Below the pieces are notes generated by a model that saw nothing but the letters and a program-made list of their open reading frames with translations, was not told the origin of the DNA and searched no databases. Positions 8,729-16,576 of a DNA stretch of 64,000 bases are shown piece by piece. The position numbers and the translations under genes are program-made. The stretch is from Massilia sp. PDC64 (GTDB lineage Bacteria > Pseudomonadota > Gammaproteobacteria > Burkholderiales > Burkholderiaceae_D), in the NCBI RefSeq assembly GCF_900101265.1, contig NZ_FMZS01000001.1:682001-746000 (forward strand). The letters run 5' to 3'. Within the stretch, counting starts at the first letter, position 1. Each line of letters starts with the position of its first letter.

Positions 8729-11386
8729 TCAGTTGGCGAGCGCCTTGCTGACCACCTCGCGCACGTCGTTCGACAGCTTCGCCTGCCCCGCCACCTGCTG
8801 CAGCGCCCGCTTCATGTGGGCCTGCAGGTCCGGCGTGTAGCGGCGCCAGCGGTCCATCGCGCGGGCCAGGCGGCTCGCGACCTGCGGGTTCAGCGCGTCC
8901 AGCGCGATCACCTGCTCGGCCCAGAAGCCATAGCCGCTGCCGTCCGGCGCGTGGAAGCCCACCGGATTGCCGGCACAGAACGTAGACACCAGGCTGCGCG
9001 CACGGTTCGGGTTCCTCAGCGTGAAGGCCTTGTGCGTCATCAATTCGCGTACGCGGCTGACGTCCGTCGTCGGGGCCGCGGCCTGCATCGCGAACCATTT
9101 ATCGACGACCAGCGCTTCGCCCTGGAACTCGTCGTAGAAGCGTTGCAGCGCATCCGCGGCCGACGGGGCGCGCGCATGCACGAGGGCCGACAGGGCCGCC
9201 ACGCGGTCCGTCATGTTGGTGGCCTCGTCGAACTGTTTCTGCGCGAGGGCCAGGCTCGCCTCGTCCGGCGCGGCATTCAGGTAGGCCAGCGCCAGGTTCT
9301 TCAGGGCGCGCTTGCCGATCGATTCCGCGTCCGGGCTGTATTCGCCCGGTGTCTGGTTAGCGTCGTACTGGGCCAGCAGTTCCGTGCGCAGGCGCGCGCC
9401 GATGGCGGCGCGGACGAACTGGCGCGCCAGGTGGATGGCGAGCGGGTCGACGACGTCGAGCTGGTCGGCGATCATCGATTCCGTCGGCAGCAGCAGCGCC
9501 TGCTCGCGGAAGGACGGATCGAGCGTGTCGTCCGTGAGGATCTTGCGCATGGCCTCGACGAACGTGTCGTCCAGGTCGAGCCGGTCGACGACGTTGCCGG
9601 CGCCGGCCACCTGCCCGGTCAGCTTCAGCAGGCGGCTCATCGCGAGGCGCTGGCCCGCTTCCCAGCGGTTGACGGGGTCGCTGTCGTGGCTGAACAAATG
9701 CACCAGTTCGGCGTCGCTGTAGCCGTGCTTCAAGATCACGGGTGCGGAAAAGTCGCGCAGGATCGACGGCGTCGGCTGTTCCGTCACGCCCGTGAACACG
9801 AAGGTCTGGTCGGCTTCCGTCAGCTCCAGCACGGCCGTCGTGCCGTAATCTTTACCGTCCACCGTCAGCGGCAGGTCGCGACCGTCGCGGCCCAGCAGGC
9901 CCACGGCGACGGGGATGTGGAACGGCAGTTTCTCCGGCTGGCCCGGCGTCGGCGGGCACGACTGGATCAGGCGCAGCGTGTACGTCTGCGCCTGTTCGTC
10001 CCAGCGCGTCTCGGCCTGCACGACCGGCGTGCCGGCCTGGCTGTACCAGCGCTCGAACTGCGTCAGGTCGCGGCCGTTGGCGTCGGCCATCGCCATGCGG
10101 AAGTCGTCGCACGTGACGGCCTGGCCGTCGTGGCGCTGGAAGTACAGGTCCATGCCCTTGCGGAAGCCTTCGCGGCCCAGCAGGGTCTGGTACATGCGCA
10201 CGACCTCGGCACCCTTCTCATAGACGGTGACCGTATAAAAATTATTGATCTCGACGAACGAGTCGGGACGGACCGGGTGGGCCATCGGGCCCGCGTCTTC
10301 CGGGAACTGGGCCTGGCGCAAGGTGCGCACCTGGTCGATGCGGGTGACGGCGCGGCCCGTGTTCGTGCCGATCATGTCGGCCGAGAATTCCTGGTCGCGG
10401 AACACGGTCAGGCCTTCCTTCAGCGACAGCTGGAACCAGTCGCGGCAGGTCACGCGGTTGCCCGTCCAGTTGTGGAAGTATTCGTGGCCGACGACGGCCT
10501 CGATGCCCTGGAAGTCGACGTCCGTCGCGACGCGCGGATTGGCCAGCACGAACTTCGTGTTGAAGATGTTCAGGCCCTTGTTTTCCATCGCGCCCATGTT
10601 GAAGTCGCCCACGGCGACGATCATGAAACGGTCCAGGTCGAGCTCCAGGTTCCAGCGTTCCTCGTCCCAGCGGATGCTGTGCTTCAGCGACTGCATCGCA
10701 TAGTCGGTCTTGTCGAGGTTGCCCTCTTCGACCCAGACCTGCAGCAGCGCCGTGCGGCCGTCGGCCAGCTCAAAGTTCTCTTCCTGGCACACGAGGCGCG
10801 CGGCGACGAGGGCGAACAGGTACGACGGCTTCTTGAACGGGTCTTCCCACAGCGCGTAGTGGCGGCCGTCGGGCAGGTCTCCCTCTTCGATCAGGTTACC
10901 GTTCGACAGCAGCACCGGGTACTTGTCCTTGTCGGCGCGCAGCATGACGGTGTAGCGGGCCATGACGTCCGGACGGTCCGGAAAATACGTGATCCGGCGA
11001 AAACCTTCGGCTTCGCACTGCGTATAGAAGCTGCCGTTGGACGTGTACAGGCCGCTGAGGGTAGTATTGCTTTCCGGAACGCAAATGGTCTCGATTTCTA
11101 GCGTCGCTTCTTCCGGGGCGTTGGGGATGCGCAGCAGGGTGCCTTCGACGACGTAGTCCCCCTCGCCCAGCGTACGGCCATTCAGGCGCAGGGCCACCAG
11201 CTCGATGTCTTCGCCGTACAGCTCGATTTCGCGCTGGGCGCTGGCGGGATTGCGGCGCACCGTCATCCGGTTGGCGACGACGGTACGGGCGGGGTCGAGG
11301 TCGAAGCCGAGTTCAACGGTATCGACCAGGTAGCTGGGGGCAGTGTAATCCTTCCGGTAGATAGTCTGGGGCGTATCGGTGCGCAT
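8729..11386 (-). CDS. pepN: Aminopeptidase N (M1 zinc metallopeptidase)
   Basis: An 885-residue cytoplasmic exopeptidase that removes N-terminal residues from peptides during protein turnover. The substrate-binding motif GAMEN is at 265-269. The zinc site is HEYFH at 301-305 with the third ligand E324, an exact HExxH-18-E spacing. The rest follows the E. coli PepN pattern (870 residues): N-terminal beta saddle, thermolysin-like domain, C-terminal helical bowl. It is the first gene of a probable pepN-fbp unit, divergent from the lipoprotein gene to its right across a 216-base gap. Confidence 0.97.
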   Translation of the reverse strand: MRTDTPQTIYRKDYTAPSYLVDTVELGFDLDPARTVVANRMTVRRNPASAQREIELYGEDIELVALRLNGRTLGEGDYVVEGTLLRIPNAPEEATLEIETICVPESNTTLSGLYTSNGSFYTQCEAEGFRRITYFPDRPDVMARYTVMLRADKDKYPVLLSNGNLIEEGDLPDGRHYALWEDPFKKPSYLFALVAARLVCQEENFELADGRTALLQVWVEEGNLDKTDYAMQSLKHSIRWDEERWNLELDLDRFMIVAVGDFNMGAMENKGLNIFNTKFVLANPRVATDVDFQGIEAVVGHEYFHNWTGNRVTCRDWFQLSLKEGLTVFRDQEFSADMIGTNTGRAVTRIDQVRTLRQAQFPEDAGPMAHPVRPDSFVEINNFYTVTVYEKGAEVVRMYQTLLGREGFRKGMDLYFQRHDGQAVTCDDFRMAMADANGRDLTQFERWYSQAGTPVVQAETRWDEQAQTYTLRLIQSCPPTPGQPEKLPFHIPVAVGLLGRDGRDLPLTVDGKDYGTTAVLELTEADQTFVFTGVTEQPTPSILRDFSAPVILKHGYSDAELVHLFSHDSDPVNRWEAGQRLAMSRLLKLTGQVAGAGNVVDRLDLDDTFVEAMRKILTDDTLDPSFREQALLLPTESMIADQLDVVDPLAIHLARQFVRAAIGARLRTELLAQYDANQTPGEYSPDAESIGKRALKNLALAYLNAAPDEASLALAQKQFDEATNMTDRVAALSALVHARAPSAADALQRFYDEFQGEALVVDKWFAMQAAAPTTDVSRVRELMTHKAFTLRNPNRARSLVSTFCAGNPVGFHAPDGSGYGFWAEQVIALDALNPQVASRLARAMDRWRRYTPDLQAHMKRALQQVAGQAKLSNDVREVVSKALAN

Positions 11387-11602
11387 GGTCAGGAGTCCGC
11401 AAAGCCGTTGGTGGGATGCTTATTTTACCAACAGCTTTACACCGCGATCCGTACCTTTCGAATGTATCGCCATGTACAGGTAGTAACTACGCGTAAATGT
11501 ATCGACGAACATCACGCATCAGGAATAATATGGTCTCCTGAACAAGACCGATTGCAGGAATTGAAACCCGACAAACGGGAATACGAATAGATGGAGCGCA
11601 TC

Positions 11603-12241
11603 ATGAAACGTACCATGATCACGGCGGTCGCATCGCTGAGCCTGTTGCTGGGCGGCTGCGCGACGACGATCCGCAGTGACGTCACCACCTTCAACCAGTG
11701 GCCTGCCCAGCTGCCCGACAAGAGCTATGCGTTCGAGACGCCGCCGCCGCAGGACAACACGCTCGAGCTGCAGAGCTACGAAAACCTCGTGCGCGCCCAG
11801 CTCGCCCGCCTGGGCTTCCACGAGTCGCCGCAAGCGCCGGCACTGAAGGTGTCGATGCGCTTCTCGACCATCGACGTGCCCACGCAGGTCATCTACCCGA
11901 CCTTCGCGCCGACTTATTACTCGCCCCGCTTCGCCTACATGGGCTGGCGCCGGCGCTACTGGGGCGGCTGGTACAGCCCGTTCTACGACCCGTTCTGGGG
12001 TCCGGTGCCGGCCTATGACGTGCAGGAAGAACACCGCTACCACCGCCAGCTGCAGCTGTCGATCGCGTCGGCCAAGGACGGCAAGCGCCTGTTCGACGTC
12101 ACGGTGCGCAACGTGAGCCGGCAGATGTCCACGCCGGCCGTGATGCCGGCCCTCGTGCAGAGCGCGTTCGAAGGGTTCCCGGGGCCAAATGGCGGGTCGC
12201 GCGTCATCGAGCTGAAGCAGGATCCGCGGCAGAACGGCTGA
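11603..12241 (+). CDS. DUF4136-type lipoprotein
   Basis: A 212-residue lipoprotein precursor. Residues 1-18 form a signal peptide and the lipobox LLLGGC places the lipidated Cys at position 19; the +2 residue is Ala, so outer-membrane sorting is expected. The body has the DUF4136 features: early FNQWP, an SYENLVRAQLARLGF block, and a Tyr/Trp/Gly-rich middle (GWRRRYWGGWYSPFYDPFWG) before a beta-rich end. I chose MKRTM over the ATG four codons upstream because GGAG sits six bases before it. Function is unknown; proteins of this family are envelope-associated. Confidence 0.88.
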   Translation: MKRTMITAVASLSLLLGGCATTIRSDVTTFNQWPAQLPDKSYAFETPPPQDNTLELQSYENLVRAQLARLGFHESPQAPALKVSMRFSTIDVPTQVIYPTFAPTYYSPRFAYMGWRRRYWGGWYSPFYDPFWGPVPAYDVQEEHRYHRQLQLSIASAKDGKRLFDVTVRNVSRQMSTPAVMPALVQSAFEGFPGPNGGSRVIELKQDPRQNG

Positions 12242-12245
12242 CGAT

Positions 12246-12342
12246 GCCGTCGCCCCTGCGGAGGCAGGGGCCTAATTTTGCACGCATCTCGGCAGCGCAT
12301 AACACTTGGGTCCCCGCCTTCGCGGGGACGACGTTGGGTCTC
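12246..12342. repeat. Inverted pair of REP-like palindromes (first also acts as terminator)
   Basis: Two hairpins lie in the gap between convergent genes. The first (12252-12271) pairs GCCCCTGC with GCAGGGGC around GGAG and is followed by CTAATTTT, so it can terminate the lipoprotein gene. The second (12310-12329) pairs GTCCCCGC with GCGGGGAC around CTTC. When one is reverse-complemented the two align over about 25 bases with few differences, so they look like two copies of one dispersed palindromic unit in opposite orientation. Confidence 0.7.
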
Positions 12343-12487
12343 AGCCCAAATACGCTTCCGACAGGAACGTAATCCCGATAATCAAGAGCACCGCCAGCAT
12401 CAGCACCACGAGCAAGCGCCCGAAGTGCGGCCCCGCCGCAGGTTGCGGATCGATTGGCGGCTCGTTGTCGTCGCTGAATTCTCTCAT
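12341..12487 (-). CDS. Small single-pass membrane protein, translationally coupled to the quinone oxidoreductase
   Basis: A 48-residue protein. The first 25 residues are hydrophilic and Pro/Asp-rich (MREFSDDNEPPIDPQP); the rest is one hydrophobic helix, LLVVLMLAVLLIIGITFL, ending SEAYLG. Its ATG overlaps the TGA of the upstream oxidoreductase as ATGA, the usual sign of coupled translation, which is the main reason to believe it. I do not recognise the family. The topology predicts N-in, C-out with a short periplasmic tail. Confidence 0.65.
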   Translation of the reverse strand: MREFSDDNEPPIDPQPAAGPHFGRLLVVLMLAVLLIIGITFLSEAYLG

Positions 12488-13464
12488 GGCAGCAAAATCG
12501 TCTTGCCCGTCGTGCGGCGCCCTTCGAGGGCGATGTGGGCCTGGGCCGCGTCGGCGAGGGGGAAACGCTGGTGGATGTCGATGTTCACTTGACCGCTCGC
12601 CACCACGTCGAACAGGTCGGCCGCCATGGCCTCCCGCTGCGCCCGCGTGGCCGCGTACGACTGCAGGGTCGGCCGTGTGATGTACAGCGAGCCGCGCGAT
12701 GCCAGTTCGTTCAGCGCGAACGGCGGCACCGGCCCCGACGAATTGCCGAAGCTGACCATCAGTCCGCGTGGCCGCAGGCAGTCCAGCGAGCGCGTGAACA
12801 TGTCCTTGCCGACCGAATCGTAGACGACCGGCACCTTCTCTCCGTTCGTGATCTCGAGTACCCGCTGCACGACGTCCTCGTCCCGGTAGTTGATGACGTG
12901 GGCGGCACCGCGCTGCCGCGCCAGCGCCGCCTTTTCGTTTGACCCCACCGTGCCGATGAGGTTCACGCCCAATGCTCGCGCCCACTGGCACGCGATCAGG
13001 CCGACGCCGCCGGCCGCTGCGTGGAACAGGATCGTCTCGCCCGGCTGCACGGCATACGTCTGCTTGAGGAGGTATTGCACGGTCAGGCCCTGCAGCATCA
13101 TCGCGGCGCCCGTCTCGAAGGAGATGGCGTCCGGCAGGTGCACCAGGATGTCGGCCGGCATCACGCGCAGCTGGCTGTAGGCGCCGTTCGGACGCGCGGC
13201 ATAGGCCACGCGGTCGCCCGGCTTGACGTGCGTGACGCCCTCGCCCACCGCCTCGACGACGCCCGCCGCTTCCTGGCCGAGGCCGTTCGGCAGGTCGAGC
13301 GGATACAGGCCCGAACGGAAATACGTGTCGATGAAGTTCACGCCGATCGCGTGGTTGCGCACGCGCGCCTCGCCGGGACCGGGTTCGCCGACCTCGACGT
13401 CGACGTATTCCAGCACCTCGGGTCCCCCCGTGCGCGCGAAGCGGATCGCTTTTGCCGTCGCCAT
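12484..13464 (-). CDS. NADPH:quinone oxidoreductase, zinc-free MDR family
   Basis: A 326-residue cytoplasmic enzyme of the medium-chain dehydrogenase/reductase superfamily. The N-terminal GroES-like fold carries GVNFIDTYFRSGLYP, typical of QOR1/zeta-crystallin type proteins; the Rossmann motif is AAAGGVGLIACQWA in the second half. Zinc-ligand cysteines of alcohol dehydrogenases are absent. It should reduce quinones with NADPH. GGGGAG precedes the ATG. It sits 17 bases after mgsA on the same strand and overlaps the small membrane protein gene downstream, so the three genes probably form one transcript. Confidence 0.92.
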   Translation of the reverse strand: MATAKAIRFARTGGPEVLEYVDVEVGEPGPGEARVRNHAIGVNFIDTYFRSGLYPLDLPNGLGQEAAGVVEAVGEGVTHVKPGDRVAYAARPNGAYSQLRVMPADILVHLPDAISFETGAAMMLQGLTVQYLLKQTYAVQPGETILFHAAAGGVGLIACQWARALGVNLIGTVGSNEKAALARQRGAAHVINYRDEDVVQRVLEITNGEKVPVVYDSVGKDMFTRSLDCLRPRGLMVSFGNSSGPVPPFALNELASRGSLYITRPTLQSYAATRAQREAMAADLFDVVASGQVNIDIHQRFPLADAAQAHIALEGRRTTGKTILLP

Positions 13465-13481
13465 GACCGCTCTCCCCGGAA

Positions 13482-13862
13482 TCAGTCCGCCTTCGACTGC
13501 AGCTGCGACAGCACGAGGTGGGCACTCGCCACGTTCGTCGCGCACGGGATGTTGTGCACGTCGCAGGCGCGGACCAGCGCGTTGATGTCCGGTTCGTGCG
13601 GCTGCGGCGTCATCGGGTCGCGCAGGAAGATCACGCAGTCGACCTCGCCGTTGACCAGCTGGGCGCCGATCTGCAGGTCGCCGCCGACGGGACCGGAATG
13701 CATGCGCGTCACCGTGAGGCCCAGCTCGTTGATCAGACGTCCGCCCGTGGTGCCGGTGGCCGACAGCGTGCAGCCGCGCAGGAAGTCTACGTACTCGGCG
13801 GCGAGCGCGATCATGTCGTCTTTTTTCTTGTCGTGGGCGATCAGGGCGATGCGAGGTTTCAT
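13482..13862 (-). CDS. mgsA: Methylglyoxal synthase
   Basis: A 126-residue enzyme that converts dihydroxyacetone phosphate to methylglyoxal and phosphate, a glycolytic bypass used when phosphate is limiting. Motifs match the family: [10 protein letters not shown] at the start, SATGTTGG for phosphate binding, [11 protein letters not shown] with the catalytic Asp, and FLRDP followed by HEPDINAL. It is slightly shorter than E. coli MgsA (152 residues), as is common outside enterics. It lies between a DMT exporter and a quinone oxidoreductase on the same strand; the latter could help with carbonyl or quinone stress, but that link is only a guess. Confidence 0.95.
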   Translation of the reverse strand: MKPRIALIAHDKKKDDMIALAAEYVDFLRGCTLSATGTTGGRLINELGLTVTRMHSGPVGGDLQIGAQLVNGEVDCVIFLRDPMTPQPHEPDINALVRACDVHNIPCATNVASAHLVLSQLQSKAD

Positions 13863-13883
13863 GTTCCGTTCCGTTTCGGTTTG

Positions 13884-14810
13884 TCAGGTGGTTTTTTTCT
13901 TCGACAGCAAATAGATCCCGCCCAGCACCAGGCCCGTTCCGGCCAGTTGCACGGTCGTGATCGGTTCTCCCAGCAGGGCCCAGCCCAGGAACAGCGTCGA
14001 CACCGGACCGATCATGCCGGCCTGGGATGCCGTCGTCGCACCGATGCGCTGGACCGCCGCCATCGTCATGAAGACAGGGAAGATGGTACAGAATATCCCA
14101 TTCACGAGCGAGAGCCCGTAAACCGGCAGCGGCTGCACGAGCATGCTGGCGGGGCGCAGGATGAAGAACTGCGCGATGCACGCGGCGCTCGACACGCACA
14201 TCGCGTACGCGACGAGGCGCAGCGAGCCGATGCGGCGCACCATCTCGCCCGTCCCCAGCAGGTAGGCCGCGTAGCACGCCGCCGAACCGAGCACGAGCAG
14301 CGAACCCGTGACGGTACTGCCCGCCCCACCCTTCAGGTCGTGCGCAAACACGAGCACGATGCCGCAGTACGACAGCGCCAGCGCGATCCATTCCGCGCGG
14401 CCGATGCGGCGCTTGAAGACGAGCGCCGTGATCAGCAGGACGAACGTCGGGGTGAGGAACAGGATCAGCCGCTCCAGGCCCACCGAGATGTATTGCAGGC
14501 CGAGGAAATCCAGGTAGCTGGACAGGTAGTAGCCGATCAGGCCCAGTCCGGCGAGACGCCAGCGGTCGCGCACGGCGAGCGGCGGTTCGGTCCGCATCTT
14601 CCACACCGCCACGGCGGCAAACACCGGAAGCGAGAACAGCATCCTGAACGCGATCAATGTGACGGCGTCGATGTGGTAGCGGTACAGCAGTTTGGCGACG
14701 ATGGCCTTCGTGGAAAACAGAACGGCCCCGCCGATGGCGATCGCCAGGCCGCCCAGTACGGCCGGGCGTGTGGTCGGAACAACAGGTAAGTCGGCTGCGC
14801 TTTTACTCAT
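13884..14810 (-). CDS. DMT-superfamily transporter (two EamA domains)
   Basis: A 308-residue inner-membrane protein with about ten hydrophobic segments in two repeated EamA halves, the first from about residue 18 to 150 and the second from about 165 to 300. The first half contains the typical FSTKAIVAKLLYRYHIDAVT segment. Members export metabolites or amino acids; the substrate is not predictable. I placed the start at MSKSAADLP just before the first helix; no clear Shine-Dalgarno is visible, and longer in-frame starts would add a non-membrane tail rich in Arg and Ser that looks non-coding. It is divergent from the DUF2182 gene. Confidence 0.87.
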   Translation of the reverse strand: MSKSAADLPVVPTTRPAVLGGLAIAIGGAVLFSTKAIVAKLLYRYHIDAVTLIAFRMLFSLPVFAAVAVWKMRTEPPLAVRDRWRLAGLGLIGYYLSSYLDFLGLQYISVGLERLILFLTPTFVLLITALVFKRRIGRAEWIALALSYCGIVLVFAHDLKGGAGSTVTGSLLVLGSAACYAAYLLGTGEMVRRIGSLRLVAYAMCVSSAACIAQFFILRPASMLVQPLPVYGLSLVNGIFCTIFPVFMTMAAVQRIGATTASQAGMIGPVSTLFLGWALLGEPITTVQLAGTGLVLGGIYLLSKKKTT

Positions 14811-14915
14811 CCGACGATTGTACGGGGAATCCGTATAGCCGGCTGAGGACGCCTCCGAACGCGGCCGGCAGGGTACGGTCCAACCGCCGTCACCGCTTAA
14901 CCTTTGGAGATGTCC

Positions 14916-14963
14916 ATGGCATACCGCGCAAACACACAACCGGCCGGAGCGTGCGCCCGATGA
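14916..14963 (+). other. 15-codon ORF overlapping the DUF2182 start (leader peptide or gene remnant)
   Basis: ATG with GGAG eight bases upstream opens a frame MAYRANTQPAGACAR whose TGA overlaps the ATG of the next gene as ATGA. The arrangement is that of a coupled gene pair, but the product is tiny. DUF2182 genes are often preceded by a DUF1326 gene; this could be an internally deleted relic of one, or a short leader. Confidence 0.35.
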
Positions 14964-15730
14964 GCCGCGCCAGCGGCGTCGGCCGCCCCGGTGTCGACCG
15001 CACCGTCGTCCTCACCCTGCTCGTGCTGCTCGCGGCGCTGTGCTGGGCCTATCTGCTGTTTCGCGTCGGCCGCCTGTCGCCCTTGGCGACAGGCACCGGC
15101 GGCCATGCCCGGGTCGGGCCGTATCACGCGGACGACCTCGTGCGCCTGCTCGCGCTGTGGACCGCCGTCATCGCCGCGATGATGCTGCCGGCGGCCGCGC
15201 CGTCTGTGCTGCTGTACGCGCGCGTGAAGCGGCTCGTGCGCGAACGCTGGGTTTATGTCTCCACGTTCCTGTTCATGGCGGGCTACCTGTTCGTCTGGAC
15301 CTGCTGCGCCCTCGTCGCCACGCTGGCCGACTGGCAGCTGCACGACGTCGGCGGGCTCGACGAGACGATGGCCATCACGCACCCGACGGTCGGCGCCCTC
15401 GCCCTCGTCGCGGCCGGGGTCTACCAGTGGACACCCGCCAAGCACGTCTGCCTGGACAACTGCCGCGCGCCGCTGGCGTTCGTCCTCACGCACTGGCGCC
15501 GCGGGATCTGGGGCGCGTTCCGCATGGGCGTCGCGGATGCGCGGTATTGCACGGGCTGTTGCTGGCTGCTGCTGGCGCTCGTGCTGCCGGCCGGCGTATT
15601 GAACCTGCCCGTCATCGCCGGCCTCATCGCGCTGATCCTGGCCGAAAAACTGCTGCCCGGCGGGCACGTGGTGGCGTGCGCGACAGGGCTCGGCCTCGTC
15701 GGGCTGGGCACGGCGTTGTTGTTTCCCTGA
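14960..15730 (+). CDS. DUF2182 family integral membrane protein
   Basis: A 256-residue polytopic membrane protein with about six or seven helices. The family features are visible: an MMLPAAAPSVLLY segment early on, YQWTPAKHVCLDNCRAP in the middle, and RYCTGCCWLL near residue 190. The cluster of paired Cys and His residues on loops is why the family is described as a predicted metal-binding membrane protein. GGAG lies ten bases before the ATG. Its stop codon overlaps the -35 region of the yebC promoter. Function is unknown; partners of the DUF1326 type are not seen here in full-length form. Confidence 0.85.
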   Translation: MSRASGVGRPGVDRTVVLTLLVLLAALCWAYLLFRVGRLSPLATGTGGHARVGPYHADDLVRLLALWTAVIAAMMLPAAAPSVLLYARVKRLVRERWVYVSTFLFMAGYLFVWTCCALVATLADWQLHDVGGLDETMAITHPTVGALALVAAGVYQWTPAKHVCLDNCRAPLAFVLTHWRRGIWGAFRMGVADARYCTGCCWLLLALVLPAGVLNLPVIAGLIALILAEKLLPGGHVVACATGLGLVGLGTALLFP

Positions 15731-15756
15731 CAGTATTTAGGCGGGTGCGCTATGAT
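15727..15756 (+). promoter_or_regulatory. Probable sigma-70 promoter of yebC-purD
   Basis: CTGACA (one change from TTGACA) and TATGAT are separated by 18 bases. The -35 box overlaps the stop codon of the upstream gene. Transcription would start near 15763. Confidence 0.6.
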
Positions 15757-15781
15757 AAAATGTCGAGGATTATCAATACCC

Positions 15782-15815
15782 GGGACCTCGAAGATCGCAG
15801 TTTGCCGAGGTTCCC
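15782..15815 (+). other. Hairpin in the yebC 5' leader
   Basis: GGGACCTCG pairs with CGAGGTTCCC, with one bulged base, around a 15-base loop. It ends five bases before the AAGGA ribosome binding site. There is no T run, so it is not an intrinsic terminator; a role in translation or mRNA stability is possible. Confidence 0.4.
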
Positions 15816-15834
15816 TGTCTAAGGAAGACTCGAC

Positions 15835-16560
15835 ATGGCTGGACACAGCAAATGGGCCAACATCAAGCACAAGAAAGCCGCCACTGACGCCAAGCGCGGC
15901 AAGATCTGGACCCGACTGATCAAGGAAATCACCGTGGCCGCCCGCATGGGTGGCGGCGACCCCGGCACCAATCCGCGCCTGCGCCTCGCCATCGAAAAGG
16001 CGGCCGACGCCAATATGCCGAAGGATAACGTCAACCGCGCCGTGCAGCGCGGTTCGGGCGGCCTGGAAGGCGTCAACTACGAAGAAATCCGCTACGAAGG
16101 CTATGGCATCGGCGGTGCGGCGATCATCGTCGACTGCATGACCGACAACCGCGTGCGCACCGTGGCCGAAGTCCGCCACGCATTCAGCAAGTTCGGCGGC
16201 AACATGGGCACGGAAGGCTCCGTCTCGTTCATGTTCAAGCACGTGGGCCAGTTCCTGTTCGCACCGGGCGTCGAAGAAGACAAGCTGATGGAAGCGGCGC
16301 TGGAAGCCGGCGCCGACGACGTGATCGCGGACGACGAAGGCGGCTTCGAGGTGCTGTGCGATCCGAACGCCTTTGCCGGCGTCAAGGAAGCGCTGGAGAA
16401 GGCCGGCTTCAAGGCCGATTCCGCCGAAGTCATCATGAAGCCGGACACCGAGACCGTGTTCACCGGCGAAGACGCGCTCAAGATGCAGAAACTGCTCGAC
16501 GCCCTGGAAAACCTGGACGACGTGCAGGAAGTCTATACGAACGCGGTCATTGAAGAGTAA
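15835..16560 (+). CDS. yebC: YebC/PmpR-family protein (TACO1-like)
   Basis: A 241-residue cytoplasmic protein beginning [14 protein letters not shown], the invariant family start. The three-domain pattern follows, with [19 protein letters not shown] and [20 protein letters not shown] recognisable. YebC proteins were annotated as transcriptional regulators; more recent work on the family points to a role in translation of difficult motifs such as proline stretches. AAGGA sits nine bases before the ATG. purD starts 16 bases downstream, so the two are in one operon. Confidence 0.97.
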   Translation: MAGHSKWANIKHKKAATDAKRGKIWTRLIKEITVAARMGGGDPGTNPRLRLAIEKAADANMPKDNVNRAVQRGSGGLEGVNYEEIRYEGYGIGGAAIIVDCMTDNRVRTVAEVRHAFSKFGGNMGTEGSVSFMFKHVGQFLFAPGVEEDKLMEAALEAGADDVIADDEGGFEVLCDPNAFAGVKEALEKAGFKADSAEVIMKPDTETVFTGEDALKMQKLLDALENLDDVQEVYTNAVIEE

Positions 16561-16576
16561 GCAGCGAAAGCAATCC

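Noticed and set aside
7706..11101. An 1131-codon open frame antisense to fbp and pepN
   Set aside because: Composition (Arg, His, Val, Asp) and lack of motifs mark it as a shadow of two strongly conserved enzymes.
11408..11590. 60-codon ORF upstream of the DUF4136 lipoprotein
   Set aside because: No ribosome-binding site and no family features; it lies in the gap that must hold two divergent promoters.
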